Assembly (NCBI GenBank): GCA_902781045.1
Contig: CACZHT010000012.1
Location: 53,162 to 117,161 of the forward strand
Length of the DNA: 64,000 bases
Source of the DNA: an uncultured Bacteroidales bacterium
Lineage (GTDB): Bacteria; Bacteroidota; Bacteroidia; Bacteroidales; Muribaculaceae
Reading direction: 5' to 3'
A program made the translations under genes and the position numbers. Shown piece after piece: positions 36,006 through 44,577 of this stretch. The stretch's first letter is position 1. Each line of letters begins with the position of its first letter. The notes under the pieces are model-generated. The model searched no databases. It worked only from the letters and a program-made list of their open reading frames with translations, and was not told the origin of the DNA.

Positions 36006-37307
36006 CTAGTGCTTGCCGAGCATGATGTTGATCACAGTGTTGACATCGGCCACGTCGACCTGGCCATCGCCCGTCACATCGGCATCGGCATGTTGAGTCT
36101 TGCCCAACATGACATTGATGATGAGGTTGACATCGAAGATGTCGACTGCGCCGTCGCCCGACACGTCACCCCTGACCTTCGGAGCAAATGCCGACAGCTC
36201 GTACAGGGCTGGCAGGGCGCGGCCGGTCTCGTTGTCCCACAGACTGGCATTGTACCAGCCATCGGTCACACGCTTGGTAGCCCAGTCCAGACCATACTCG
36301 TTGGCCTCGGGCCACCACCAGAACAGCCCCGTCACGCGCGGGTAGTTGAGCAGTTGCTTGATCATGTCGGCAGTGAAGGCACGCTGCCCCTCATTGGTGA
36401 TGGGATAGGTGGCCGAATAGTCATAGTTGATGTTGTCGGGTTGCCACTTGTGGTAGTAGCCCGTCTCGACAATCATGATTTCCTTGCCATCGCAGCTGGA
36501 GTTGTTCATCACATTGGTGATGGCACTGGTCAGCTGGTTGAACCCATAGTGATAGTAGGGGTAGTAGCTCAGCCCCACGATGTCATAGTCGACCGGGGCA
36601 ACCGCCTTGTAGTAGCCGTTGAGCAGCGAGATGTTGCGCACCAGCTCGGTGTGGATGACAATCTTGGCATCGGGGCACACCTCGCGGCAGGCTTGACTGG
36701 CATGGTTGAGCAGGTTGACAAAGCGGGTCACACTGGCTGCATCGCTCAGGTTCAGCTTCTTGAGCTGGCCGCTTGATGTGCCCACGGGTCCCCACAACAT
36801 GCCGTAAGAAATCTCGTTGCCCGTCTGGATGTAGTCGGGTGTGGCACCGGCGGCCACCATGGCCTCAAGGCACTCGCGAGTGTACTCATACAGCTTGCCG
36901 GGCAGCTCTTCCTCGCTCAGCCCCTTCCACGAGTCGGGCGTGTATTGCTTGACCGGGTCGGCCCAACTGTCGCTGTAGTGGAAGTCGAGCATCAGCTTGA
37001 AGCCCGCAGCCTTGATGCGAGCCCCCAGAGCCACAACATAGTCCAGGTCCTGGCACACGCCTTGCCCCTTGTCGTCGGTCGATGCCTTGCTCGGGTCGAC
37101 AAACAGGCGCACACGCATCGCGTTCAGCCCTTGCTCGTGCAAGAACGTGAGCATGTCGGTGATGCGCTGTCCGTTCTTGTCCTTATAGTTCGCTCCGTTC
37201 TGCTCATATCGGGTCAACAGCGAGATGTCGCCGCCCACCACATTGGTGCTCAATGCAGTGGCGGTCAAGACAACCGCCATCAGCAGGGTTGTAATGTGTC
37301 TCTTCAT
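36006..37307 (-). CDS. GH53 endo-beta-1,4-galactanase with dockerin-like tail
   Basis: A 433-residue exported enzyme (signal peptide about 1-20) of family GH53, which cuts beta-1,4-galactan in type I arabinogalactan. The acid/base is E165 (YIQTGNEISYGMLW) and the nucleophile is E281 (IMIVETGYYHKW). LNAMRVRLFVDPS (61-73) and LMLDFHYSDSWADP (105-118) are GH53 marks. Two dockerin-like calcium loops end the protein (about 378-432, GDVSGDGAVDIFDVNLIINVML and DVTGDGQVDVADVNTVINIML). Its ATG overlaps the stop of the upstream amylase as TAATG, so translation is probably coupled. A galactanase inside a starch-regulated operon is unexpected. Confidence 0.93.
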   Translation of the reverse strand: MKRHITTLLMAVVLTATALSTNVVGGDISLLTRYEQNGANYKDKNGQRITDMLTFLHEQGLNAMRVRLFVDPSKASTDDKGQGVCQDLDYVVALGARIKAAGFKLMLDFHYSDSWADPVKQYTPDSWKGLSEEELPGKLYEYTRECLEAMVAAGATPDYIQTGNEISYGMLWGPVGTSSGQLKKLNLSDAASVTRFVNLLNHASQACREVCPDAKIVIHTELVRNISLLNGYYKAVAPVDYDIVGLSYYPYYHYGFNQLTSAITNVMNNSSCDGKEIMIVETGYYHKWQPDNINYDYSATYPITNEGQRAFTADMIKQLLNYPRVTGLFWWWPEANEYGLDWATKRVTDGWYNASLWDNETGRALPALYELSAFAPKVRGDVSGDGAVDIFDVNLIINVMLGKTQHADADVTGDGQVDVADVNTVINIMLGKH

Positions 37308-39355
37308 TATCTGACAATAATTTTCTTGTGATTAACGATATAGATGCCAGCGGGCAACCCGGCTGTTGCCTGTTGCTCGTCGGGTGCCTGGCGGCGCACC
37401 AGACGTCCGTCGATGGTGTAGACATCCATCGGTCCGGTCGTTGCCGGCGTGTCGACAATCTGCTCGATGGCCGAGAATTCGGCGGTGATGTCCTTGACAG
37501 TATATTTGCTGGTGGTCGACGAGATTTCATAGTAGCGGTCGCTATTTAGCCCCATGATGTCAACGGTCTGTCCCGTGCTTGCCCCTTGGTTAAAGATGAT
37601 GTTGAACTTATAGGTGTCGGTGGGGACACGGAAGGTGCGGTAGTAGAACTTCTGGCCCTTGACCACTCGCGTCGAGGCATCATTGAGCTTCACACCGGGC
37701 CACAGGTCAGTAATCTGGTCGTTGCCGTCCCAAGCATAGAAGTAGACTGATGTCCAGTTGTTTGGCTCGACAGTCGGGTCTTTGAGGTAGATAGTGGCCG
37801 TCTTGCCCGTGTAGGGCTGCTCGAAGGTGTAGTCGCGCTCGACAACACGGGTCACTTGGCCTCCATCCAGCAGCCCCACCTTGAGCGTCATGGCCTCAGT
37901 CACGTCGATTGTGGTGCCGCTGGCGCAGCGCGTGCCATTGCTCGCAGTGGGCTCGCTGCCGTCGGTGGTGTAGACCAGCTGTGCCTCGGGATTCTCGCTC
38001 ACTGCCGTCAGTCTCACGGTCAAGGAGCCATCATATTCGCCCGATGCCTTGTCGACCCATGGGGTTTCGAGAGCGGTCGACATGTAGTAGCGATAGTGGT
38101 AGCCGTCGGCCACATTAATCCACAGCTCGGTGTCGATGGCATCAAGGATGTTGGCATGGTTGGTATTGCCCACCACAGTCAGCAGTCGGCCATTGGCACC
38201 CGTAGTGATGGTGGCATAGTACTCCTTGTTGCTGCGAAAGGGCAGGTAGGTACTGGTGTTGGTGATGCCCACGGCCTTGCGCACGTCAATCATCCCCTTG
38301 ATGTCCTGCTTGCAGTCCATCCAGTGCTTGAGAAACACGCACGGCGTGCCGGGCATAGCCAGCATGAATGCGTTCAGGCCCAGTGTGTCGGCCTTGATGG
38401 GGTCTTGCGCGGCATTGCTGCGCCGCTCGGTGTCGTGGTTCTCAATGAAGGTCACCGCATAGCGGCGATAGCTAGTGTTGCTCATCACCGACGTGCCACC
38501 CAGGGCCGTCCACCCCTTGTTGGGGTCGTTGACCACATCGCGTGCCGTGTAGCGGAACGGGAAGTCGAACGACGCACTCTGGATGACACCGTCCACCTTG
38601 GTGCCATTCAGCCAGTTTTGCACCGTCGAGGCGTTACCGTCCCAGTACTCGCCCACCGAGAATTGCGGCTGAGCCTCACTGTTATACTTGCCAATGAAGG
38701 ATGCCGAGAAGCCCTTGACCATATCGTAGCGGAAGCCTGTGTAGCCCAGGTCGTTGAGCAACATGTTCAGATAGGCCTTTACATTGTTCTGCACGTTCTC
38801 GCTCTTGTGGTCCAGGTCGCGCATGCCATCCCAGCCCTCGCCGGTGTCGTTGTTGGCACTGAGCTCATATCCGTTGGTGTTGGCCCAGGTGAGCGTGGCT
38901 CCACCGTCATCGTTGCGGCAGATGTCGGTCGACTGCATCTGGTAGGTCACCCCATTATAGGTCTCGGCCGGGAAGTTCACCCAGTTGCTCACATTGCCAC
39001 GGTGGTTGATGACCACGTCGCCGATGGTGCCAATGCCCACCTGCTTGAAGGTCGTGATCATCTGGCGCAGCTCGGCCTCGGTGCCAAACGAGCTGTTGTA
39101 GTTGGTGAACCAGTAGAGCGGGTCATAGCCCATCGAGGTCGAGTTCTTGGCACGTGCGCTCTGTGGTATCCACACCAGGTCGAAGTACTGTGCCAACTCG
39201 TCGGCTTGAGCCGTCAGGCGCGTCCACTTGGTGGGTCCGTAGGAGTCCCAGTAGAACCCCTGCAGCATCACGCCGCCATAGTTGCTGGGCCATCCCTGGG
39301 CCAGCATCATCAGGGGCAATGCCAGCCCCATTGTGGTTGTTATCAGTTTTTTCAT
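37307..39355 (-). CDS. Alpha-amylase (GH13) with starch-binding module and T9SS-like tail
   Basis: A 682-residue secreted alpha-amylase. The start at 39355 gives the signal peptide MKKLITTTMGLALPLMMLAQ; the longer open frame (to 39421) only translates short repeats. Catalytic residues are D211 (GFRYDMVKGF), E236 (FSVGEYW) and D308 (IENHDTE). After the barrel comes a chitobiase-like C-terminal domain (about 440-520), a CBM26-like starch-binding module (TATIYLKDPTVEPNNWTSVY, from about 535) and a T9SS-type tail (VYTIDGRLVRRQ...GIYIVNHKKIIVR). It is a paralogue of the amylase upstream, which carries dockerin loops instead. It is the second gene of the operon and overlaps the galactanase gene start. 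Confidence 0.94.
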   Translation of the reverse strand: MKKLITTTMGLALPLMMLAQGWPSNYGGVMLQGFYWDSYGPTKWTRLTAQADELAQYFDLVWIPQSARAKNSTSMGYDPLYWFTNYNSSFGTEAELRQMITTFKQVGIGTIGDVVINHRGNVSNWVNFPAETYNGVTYQMQSTDICRNDDGGATLTWANTNGYELSANNDTGEGWDGMRDLDHKSENVQNNVKAYLNMLLNDLGYTGFRYDMVKGFSASFIGKYNSEAQPQFSVGEYWDGNASTVQNWLNGTKVDGVIQSASFDFPFRYTARDVVNDPNKGWTALGGTSVMSNTSYRRYAVTFIENHDTERRSNAAQDPIKADTLGLNAFMLAMPGTPCVFLKHWMDCKQDIKGMIDVRKAVGITNTSTYLPFRSNKEYYATITTGANGRLLTVVGNTNHANILDAIDTELWINVADGYHYRYYMSTALETPWVDKASGEYDGSLTVRLTAVSENPEAQLVYTTDGSEPTASNGTRCASGTTIDVTEAMTLKVGLLDGGQVTRVVERDYTFEQPYTGKTATIYLKDPTVEPNNWTSVYFYAWDGNDQITDLWPGVKLNDASTRVVKGQKFYYRTFRVPTDTYKFNIIFNQGASTGQTVDIMGLNSDRYYEISSTTSKYTVKDITAEFSAIEQIVDTPATTGPMDVYTIDGRLVRRQAPDEQQATAGLPAGIYIVNHKKIIVR

Positions 39356-39374
39356 TGTCTTCTTGATTTTTTTC

Positions 39375-39475
39375 TTGACTGGGAGGACTGGGAGGACTGG
39401 GAAGACTGGGAAATCCCACAATTCTCAGAAATCTCAGAAATCTCAGAAATCCCAGAAATCCCAGAGTCCAGACCC
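39375..39475. repeat. CAGAAATC and GACTGGGAG short tandem repeats between the amylase genes
   Basis: Five or six units of YYCAGAAATC lie beside four units of GACTGGGAR. The same CAGAAATC family stands before the pullulanase gene, in the opposite orientation relative to transcription. Confidence 0.75.
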
Positions 39476-39489
39476 CCTAGTCCTTAACT

Positions 39490-41625
39490 TTAGTCCTTGC
39501 CGAGCATGATGTTGATGATGGCGTTGACATCGGCGATGTCGACCTGGCCGTTGCCGGTGACATCGGGCTTGCCCTTGTACGAGCTGGCCTGGGCCTTGCC
39601 CAGCATGATGTTGATCACGGCATTGACATCGGCGATGTCAATCTTGCCGTCGCCCGTCACATCGCCCTGCTCGGTCTGGTTCAGCGGGTTGCTGCTCTCA
39701 TAGAACCGGGTGACATCGGTCACGGTGTACTTGCCCTGGCCGTTGAGCACGTTCAGCTGGTAGTACACGTCCTTGTTGATGCCAGTGATGTCGACTGTCT
39801 GAGGCGAGCCGGTGGCCGAGGTGAACACGATGTTGAACGTGTAGTCCTCGTTGTTGATGGGATAGGTCACATAATAGAATTTTGCACCACGGATGGTCAC
39901 CGTGTCGGTCATCTGGTCACCGGGCCAGCTGGTGGCTGTGTTCAGACCACCGTTGCCATCGTAGGCCCAGTAGTAGGCCTTGGTCCAGGTCGGAACCGTC
40001 TTGCTCGGATCCTTGAAATAGACGGTGGCGTTGTGGGGTTCAAACTCGCTCAACTCGGGCAACTCATACTCGCGCGTGATGACCTTGAGCACGCTCGAGC
40101 CAATGAGCAGGCCCACCTTCAGGGTCATCGACTCGCGCAGACGCAGCACCGTGCCACTGGCACATTGCGTGCCGTTGCTGGCCGTGGGGGTCGTGCCGTC
40201 GGTGGTATAGACCAACTTGGCGTTTGAGCTGGTGCTCACTGCCGTCAGGGTCACGTTCTGGGCTTTGTCGTAGTAACCTGAGGCCTTGTCAATCCATGGT
40301 GTGTTGCACGACTTGTTCATGTAGTAACGGTAGTGATAGCCGTCCACAATGCGCACATACTCGGATGCGTTGGGCACATAGCCCGAGGTCTTGTTGCCCA
40401 CCACAGTCACCAACTTCTTGTTGCCGCTGCCCATGGTCTCGATGGCATAGTAGTCGTTGTTCTTGGCCAGCTCGGTGTAGGTGCTGGTGTTGGTGATGCC
40501 CACGGCCTTGCGCACGTCAATCAGGCCCTTAATGTCCTGCTTGCGGTCCTGCCAGTGCGGCAAGAACACACACGGCGTGCCTGGCATAGCCATCATGAAG
40601 GCGTTGGCCGCCACAGTGTCGCGCTTGAGCGGGTCGGCATAGTAATTCTCGACGTTGCCGCGGTCCTCCACATCGTGGTTCTCGACAAAGGTCACCGCAT
40701 AGCGGCGATACTTGCCGCCCTCCAGGTAGTCGGCGCTGCCGTTGCTCACCATGGGCCAGTTGACATAGTTGCCGCGGTTCTCGCCCAGGCTCCATGCTGT
40801 GCCGTTGTTGAAGGCGTCGCGCACCACATAGCGGAAGTCGAAGTCAAACGCGCCGCTCTGGATGGCTCCATCGTAGGTAGTCGACTTCATCCACTCGATG
40901 ATGTCGCGCGAGTTGGTCCAGTGCTCGCCCACGCTGAAGGTGGGCTTGGCGGCGGCGTTATACGCCCCCAGGAAGCTGCCGCTGAAGCCGCGCACCATGT
41001 CGTAGCGGAAGCCCACATAGCCGATGTCGTCGAGCAGGAACTTGAGGTAGGCATTGACAATCTTCTTGACATTGCTGCTGTGGTGGTCCAGGTCGCGAGC
41101 GCCCGACCAGTCCTCGCCGGTGTCGTTGTTCGAGCTTAGAGTGAAGCCATGCTCCGTGGCCCAGGCCTGGGTGGCCCCGCCATCATCGTTCTTGCACACG
41201 TCTGTGCTCATGAGCTGATAGGTCACGCCGTTGTAGGTCTCGCTCGGGAAGGTCAGCCAGCCTGTCAAGGCCGAGTGGTGGTTGACGACCACGTCGGTAA
41301 TCACGCTCACATTGTTCTGCTTGAGCGTGGCTATCATGGTGCGCAACTGCTCCTCGGTGCCGAAGGTCGAGTTCTGGTTGAAGAAGTATAGCGGGTCGTA
41401 GCCCATCGACGAGCCACCGCACTTGCCGCTCTGCGGCAGCCAGATCAGGTCGAAGTATTGACCCAGCTCCTCGGCTTGCTTGGTGTAGTTCTCCCAGCGC
41501 GAGTCGACAAACGAGTTCCAGTGGAACCCCTGCATCATCACGCCGCCATAGTTGGCCGGCCATCCTTGAGCCAGCATCAGTGCCGGCAGGGCCAGCACCG
41601 CAAGTGAGGTAAATAGTTTTTTCAT
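39490..41625 (-). CDS. Alpha-amylase (GH13) with starch-binding module and dockerin-like tail
   Basis: A 711-residue secreted alpha-amylase (signal peptide MKKLFTSLAVLALPALMLAQ). Catalytic residues are D209 (GFRYDMVRGF), E234 (FSVGEHW) and D318 (VENHDVEDRG). A chitobiase-like C-terminal domain (about 450-525), a CBM26-like module (NATVYFKDPSKTVPTWTKAY, from about 532) and two dockerin-like loops (about 654-708, GDVTGDGKIDIADVNAVINIML and DVTGNGQVDIADVNAIINIML) follow. It is the first gene of the minus-strand operon amylase-amylase-galactanase, under LacI-type operator 4. It probably opens starch outside the cell for SusCD uptake, the job SusG has in Bacteroides, although it has no lipobox. 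Confidence 0.95.
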   Translation of the reverse strand: MKKLFTSLAVLALPALMLAQGWPANYGGVMMQGFHWNSFVDSRWENYTKQAEELGQYFDLIWLPQSGKCGGSSMGYDPLYFFNQNSTFGTEEQLRTMIATLKQNNVSVITDVVVNHHSALTGWLTFPSETYNGVTYQLMSTDVCKNDDGGATQAWATEHGFTLSSNNDTGEDWSGARDLDHHSSNVKKIVNAYLKFLLDDIGYVGFRYDMVRGFSGSFLGAYNAAAKPTFSVGEHWTNSRDIIEWMKSTTYDGAIQSGAFDFDFRYVVRDAFNNGTAWSLGENRGNYVNWPMVSNGSADYLEGGKYRRYAVTFVENHDVEDRGNVENYYADPLKRDTVAANAFMMAMPGTPCVFLPHWQDRKQDIKGLIDVRKAVGITNTSTYTELAKNNDYYAIETMGSGNKKLVTVVGNKTSGYVPNASEYVRIVDGYHYRYYMNKSCNTPWIDKASGYYDKAQNVTLTAVSTSSNAKLVYTTDGTTPTASNGTQCASGTVLRLRESMTLKVGLLIGSSVLKVITREYELPELSEFEPHNATVYFKDPSKTVPTWTKAYYWAYDGNGGLNTATSWPGDQMTDTVTIRGAKFYYVTYPINNEDYTFNIVFTSATGSPQTVDITGINKDVYYQLNVLNGQGKYTVTDVTRFYESSNPLNQTEQGDVTGDGKIDIADVNAVINIMLGKAQASSYKGKPDVTGNGQVDIADVNAIINIMLGKD

Positions 41626-41662
41626 TATCCTGATGTTTTGATGTTTTTGGCAAAATTACCTA

Positions 41663-41670
41663 CAAAAATA
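41663..41670 (-). promoter_or_regulatory. -7 box of the amylase operon
   Basis: The minus strand reads TATTTTTG, 37 bp upstream of the amylase ATG. A second TAATTTTG at 41651-41658 is closer, but only the first gives the same operator distance as the other three units. Confidence 0.6.
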
Positions 41671-41727
41671 AGAAATAAACGCAACTTCGCCCTACATTTT
41701 TCAATCAATTGTCACCTCAGCGTAAGC

Positions 41728-41739
41728 GCAATCGTTTGC
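41728..41739. promoter_or_regulatory. LacI-type operator 4
   Basis: GCAATCGTTTGC in the context GCGCAATCGTTTGCAC. Its centre is 63.5 bp upstream of the amylase operon -7 box on the minus strand. Confidence 0.8.
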
Positions 41740-41825
41740 ACAGCCGCCCATTGTTGCCACTGCGCCCCGACTGGTGACGATGAAGGCTGAACGCGACACC
41801 CGGGCAACGCAAAGGCATCAACGGA

Positions 41826-42318
41826 AAAGAGGGGGGAAGAGGGGAAGGGGTAATGGGGAAGGGAGAATGGGGAAGGGAGAATGGGGGAAGGGAGAATGGG
41901 GGAAGGGGTCTGACCCGATGTGCCACCGAGCGAAGCGAGGCTGGCAACATCGGGTCTGACCCCCTGAAGCGGCGGAAAGGTGGCGGCGAAGCGGCAGAAA
42001 GGAGGCAGCGAAGCAGCGGAAAGGTGGCGGCGAAGCGACGGAAAGGAGGCGGCGAAGCGACGGAAAGGAGGCGGCGAAGCGGCGGAAAGGAGGCGGCGGT
42101 CGCTTCGGGGCACGACAGGTGTTTCGTGAAGAGAAGCGCGACATTGGGTCAGACCCTCTGTTGCCAGTTCTGGCACAGAAGGGTCAGACCCCCTGTCGCA
42201 CCGTTAACCTGAACGAACCCTGGGAGGCAATGGCTCTGTTGCCAGTTCTGGCACAGAAGGGTCAGACCCCCTGTCGCACCGTTAACCTGAACGAACCCTG
42301 GGAGGCAATGGGTGGGGT
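41826..42318. repeat. Composite extragenic repeat locus 1, left part
   Basis: In order: a purine-rich tract of GGGAGAATGGGGAA units (41826-41907), GGGTCTGACCC, a conserved GATGTGCCACCGAG...GGCTGGCAAC block, GGGTCTGACCC, six exact-length 22-bp repeats (41966-42097, each starting GAAGCRRC and ending GGCRGC), a GCACGACAGGTGTTTCGTG block, and a tandem pair of about 78-bp units (about 42156-42311) holding TGCCAGTTCTGGCA and GGGTCAGACCC. No stop codons interrupt the 22-bp repeats in any frame, which makes false open frames. Confidence 0.85.
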
Positions 42319-42550
42319 CTGACCCGATGTGCCACCGAGCGAAGCGAGGCTGGCAACAGCGGGTCTGACCCCCTGAAGCGACAGAAAGGGGGCGGCGAAG
42401 CGGCGGAAAGGTGGCAACGAAGCGACGGAAAGGTGGCGGCAAAGCGGCGGAAAGGTGGCAGCGAAGCGGCGGAAAGGTGGCGACGAAGCGACCGAAAGGT
42501 GGCGGCGAAGCGGCGGAAAGGTGGCGGCGAAGCGACGGAAAGGTGGTGGA
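42319..42550. repeat. Composite extragenic repeat locus 1, right part with second 22-bp array
   Basis: It begins with a further GATGTGCCACCGAGCGAAGC block and GGGTCTGACCC, then eight 22-bp repeats from 42375 to 42550, the last one decaying. The array stops 25 bp before the -33 element of the next gene. Confidence 0.85.
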
Positions 42551-42574
42551 TAATTGACAAAAAACACTCTTTTT

Positions 42575-42606
42575 TTTGGATATTTCAACAAAACTATGTA
42601 ACTTTG
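42575..42606 (+). promoter_or_regulatory. Promoter of the secreted surface protein gene
   Basis: TTTG at 42575-42578 and TAACTTTG at 42599-42606 are 20 bp apart, a good match to the Bacteroidales -33/-7 pair. The leader is about 45 nt. Confidence 0.75.
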
Positions 42607-42659
42607 CGGCCTGAAAACCTTTGAATTAGTCCAAGATTATTAACATTTAAACCTTCTTA

Positions 42660-44255
42660 ATGATGAAGAAAATCTTACTATCATTAGCTGCCGTGGCCGC
42701 ATGCGCCATGGGCATGGGGGCCGAGACACTCACTGTCTCTGATGGGCCGAACACAAGCAGTAAAGTACCCATCTACGGCCAATGGGCCGACAGTTATTGC
42801 AAGAGTGAATTTATCATCCCCGCCACCGACCTGACCGCTCTTGAAGGCTCGCAGATTACCCAACTCACTTGGTATCTCTCATCTCCGGCAACGAAATCGT
42901 TTGGTGACGCCCGGTTCCAAATCTTCATGAAGGAAGTGGAGGGCACCACGCTCACTGCTTACCAGGGCACAGACGAAGCCATCGTTGTCTATGAGGGTGC
43001 CATTGACGCTACTCAGGAGACGGTGACCATCACCTTTGACGATCCCTACGTCTACGAGGGCGGCAACCTGCTCATCGGCACTTACAACATTGTCAAGGGA
43101 TCCTACACCTCTGCCGAGTTCTCCGGCACCACCGTCAGTGGAGCTTCAATCTACGGCTATAGCAGCTCGTCACTGGATGCAGTCTCTACCTACAATGGCA
43201 ACTTCATCCCTAAGACGACCTTTGAGTATGAGGCAGCAGTGAAGCTGGACTATGATGCCAAGGTTACTCCCGACGCACTGTCCTTCGGCAAGCTCAATCC
43301 CGGCCAGACCGCCACACTCAACGTCACTGTCAAGAACCGTGGCAACAACGAGTTCACTCCCGTGGTGACCGTCAACGCTCCTTTCAGCGTGGGCGAGCTG
43401 ACCGCTGTGGCTCCCGGCCAGAGCATCGAGATTCCTGTCACCTTCGCACCCAGCGATTTGGGCGAGTTCAGCGACCAAATGACCATCGCCTACGGAGGCG
43501 AGACCCCGCTCACCGTCACCCTGACCGGCCAGTGTGTCATCGAGGCAGAAAAGACCGTGGCCGACGGCACTAAGGCTGATGTGCACTATCCTATCTACGG
43601 CTACTACTTCGACACCCCGGGCACACTCTCACAGATGATTTATCCTGCCGACATGCTCACCGACCTTGCCGGCAAACAAATCACTGCCCTGAAGTTCTAT
43701 ACCAAATATTCGCAGACACTTAATGGTGGCCAGCTGGAGGTCAGCTTGGGCGAGACCGAACAGACCGCCTATACCGACAATGGCGAGACCTATGAAGGCA
43801 AGATAACAACCGGCCTGACTGCCGTGACAACTTGCACGCTCACCGCCGGCGGCAACGAGCTGGAGCTGGTGTTCGACACCCCCTACACCTACAACGGTGG
43901 CAACCTGGTGGTGCAGACCCTGGTCAACGAGGCCGGTGACAACTATGCTCAACAGGACTTTGTCGGCATCGCAACCGAAGCCCTGACGAGCTATTGCGAG
44001 TATTACTATTTTGGCGACAACACTCTTGCACACCAATTCCTGCCCAAGATGACCGTGACCTATGTGCCTTCTCAGACTCCCACACTCAAGGGCGACGTGA
44101 ATGGCGACGGTGTGGTCGACAGTAATGACATCAACTTGCTCATCAACATGACGCTCGGCAAGGCCGAGAAGACCGCTTCGGCCGACCTCAACGACGACGG
44201 CGAGGTCGACGGCAATGATGTCAACATCGACATCAACATCGTCCTGGGCAAGTAA
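42660..44255 (+). CDS. Secreted surface protein with choice-of-anchor-D-like domain and dockerin-like tail
   Basis: A 531-residue exported protein (signal peptide about 1-21). Residues about 25-200 and 300-465 are two related beta-rich domains; compare VPIYGQWADSYCKSEFIIPATDL with YPIYGYYFDTPGTLSQMIYPADM, and VYEGGNLLIGTYN with TYNGGNLVVQTLV. Between them (about 205-295) is an HYDIN/ASPM-like Ig domain (LSFGKLNPGQTATLNVTVKN...IPVTFAPSDLGEFS). Two dockerin-like loops end the protein (GDVNGDGVVDSNDINLLINM and DLNDDGEVDGNDVNIDINIVL). Function is unknown; adhesion or glycan contact would fit. The gene is bracketed on both sides by composite repeat loci. Confidence 0.8.
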   Translation: MMKKILLSLAAVAACAMGMGAETLTVSDGPNTSSKVPIYGQWADSYCKSEFIIPATDLTALEGSQITQLTWYLSSPATKSFGDARFQIFMKEVEGTTLTAYQGTDEAIVVYEGAIDATQETVTITFDDPYVYEGGNLLIGTYNIVKGSYTSAEFSGTTVSGASIYGYSSSSLDAVSTYNGNFIPKTTFEYEAAVKLDYDAKVTPDALSFGKLNPGQTATLNVTVKNRGNNEFTPVVTVNAPFSVGELTAVAPGQSIEIPVTFAPSDLGEFSDQMTIAYGGETPLTVTLTGQCVIEAEKTVADGTKADVHYPIYGYYFDTPGTLSQMIYPADMLTDLAGKQITALKFYTKYSQTLNGGQLEVSLGETEQTAYTDNGETYEGKITTGLTAVTTCTLTAGGNELELVFDTPYTYNGGNLVVQTLVNEAGDNYAQQDFVGIATEALTSYCEYYYFGDNTLAHQFLPKMTVTYVPSQTPTLKGDVNGDGVVDSNDINLLINMTLGKAEKTASADLNDDGEVDGNDVNIDINIVLGK

Positions 44256-44334
44256 GCAACTATCACGCTCACCAGAGCATCCATCGTGTGCGGCAACCTG
44301 ACGGCTGCCGCACACGTTGTTTTTTTCGCGACAC

Positions 44335-44577
44335 AGCAAGGAGGCGGGAAAGGGGAAAAGGCGGGAAAGGGGGAAAGGCGGGAAAGGGGTCTGACCCGAT
44401 GTGCCACCGAGTTTACTCGGCTGGCAACAGCGGGTCAGACCCCCTGAAGCGACCGAAAGGAGGCGGCGAAGCGACGAAAAGGAGGCAGCGAAGCGACGAA
44501 AAGGAGGCAGCGAAGCGACGGAAAGGAGGCGGCGAAGCGGCGGAAAGGAGGCGGCGAAGCGACGAAAAGGTGGCGGC
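44335..44577. repeat. Composite extragenic repeat locus 2, left part
   Basis: It has the same layout as locus 1: purine-rich GGCGGGAAAGG units, GGGTCTGACCC, GATGTGCCACCGAG, GGCTGGCAACAG, GGGTCAGACCC, then six 22-bp repeats (44446-44577). In the middle of the block TTTACTC replaces the CGAAGCGAG of locus 1. Confidence 0.85.

Noticed and set aside
39356..39421. N-terminal extension of the second amylase
   Set aside because: It translates GACTGGGAG repeats; the paralogous amylase starts at the matching signal peptide.
41651..41658. TAATTTTG as the amylase operon -7 box
   Set aside because: It fits the consensus, but its distance to operator 4 (75.5 bp) departs from the other three units, while 41663-41670 gives 63.5 bp. 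It remains possible.
41712..42176. Minus-strand proline/phenylalanine-rich open frames over the repeat locus
   Set aside because: The 22-bp repeat has no stop in any frame; the frames reflect the repeat only.
41966..42550. 22-bp repeats as a CRISPR array
   Set aside because: The units follow each other without unique spacers, vary in sequence, and no cas genes are near.
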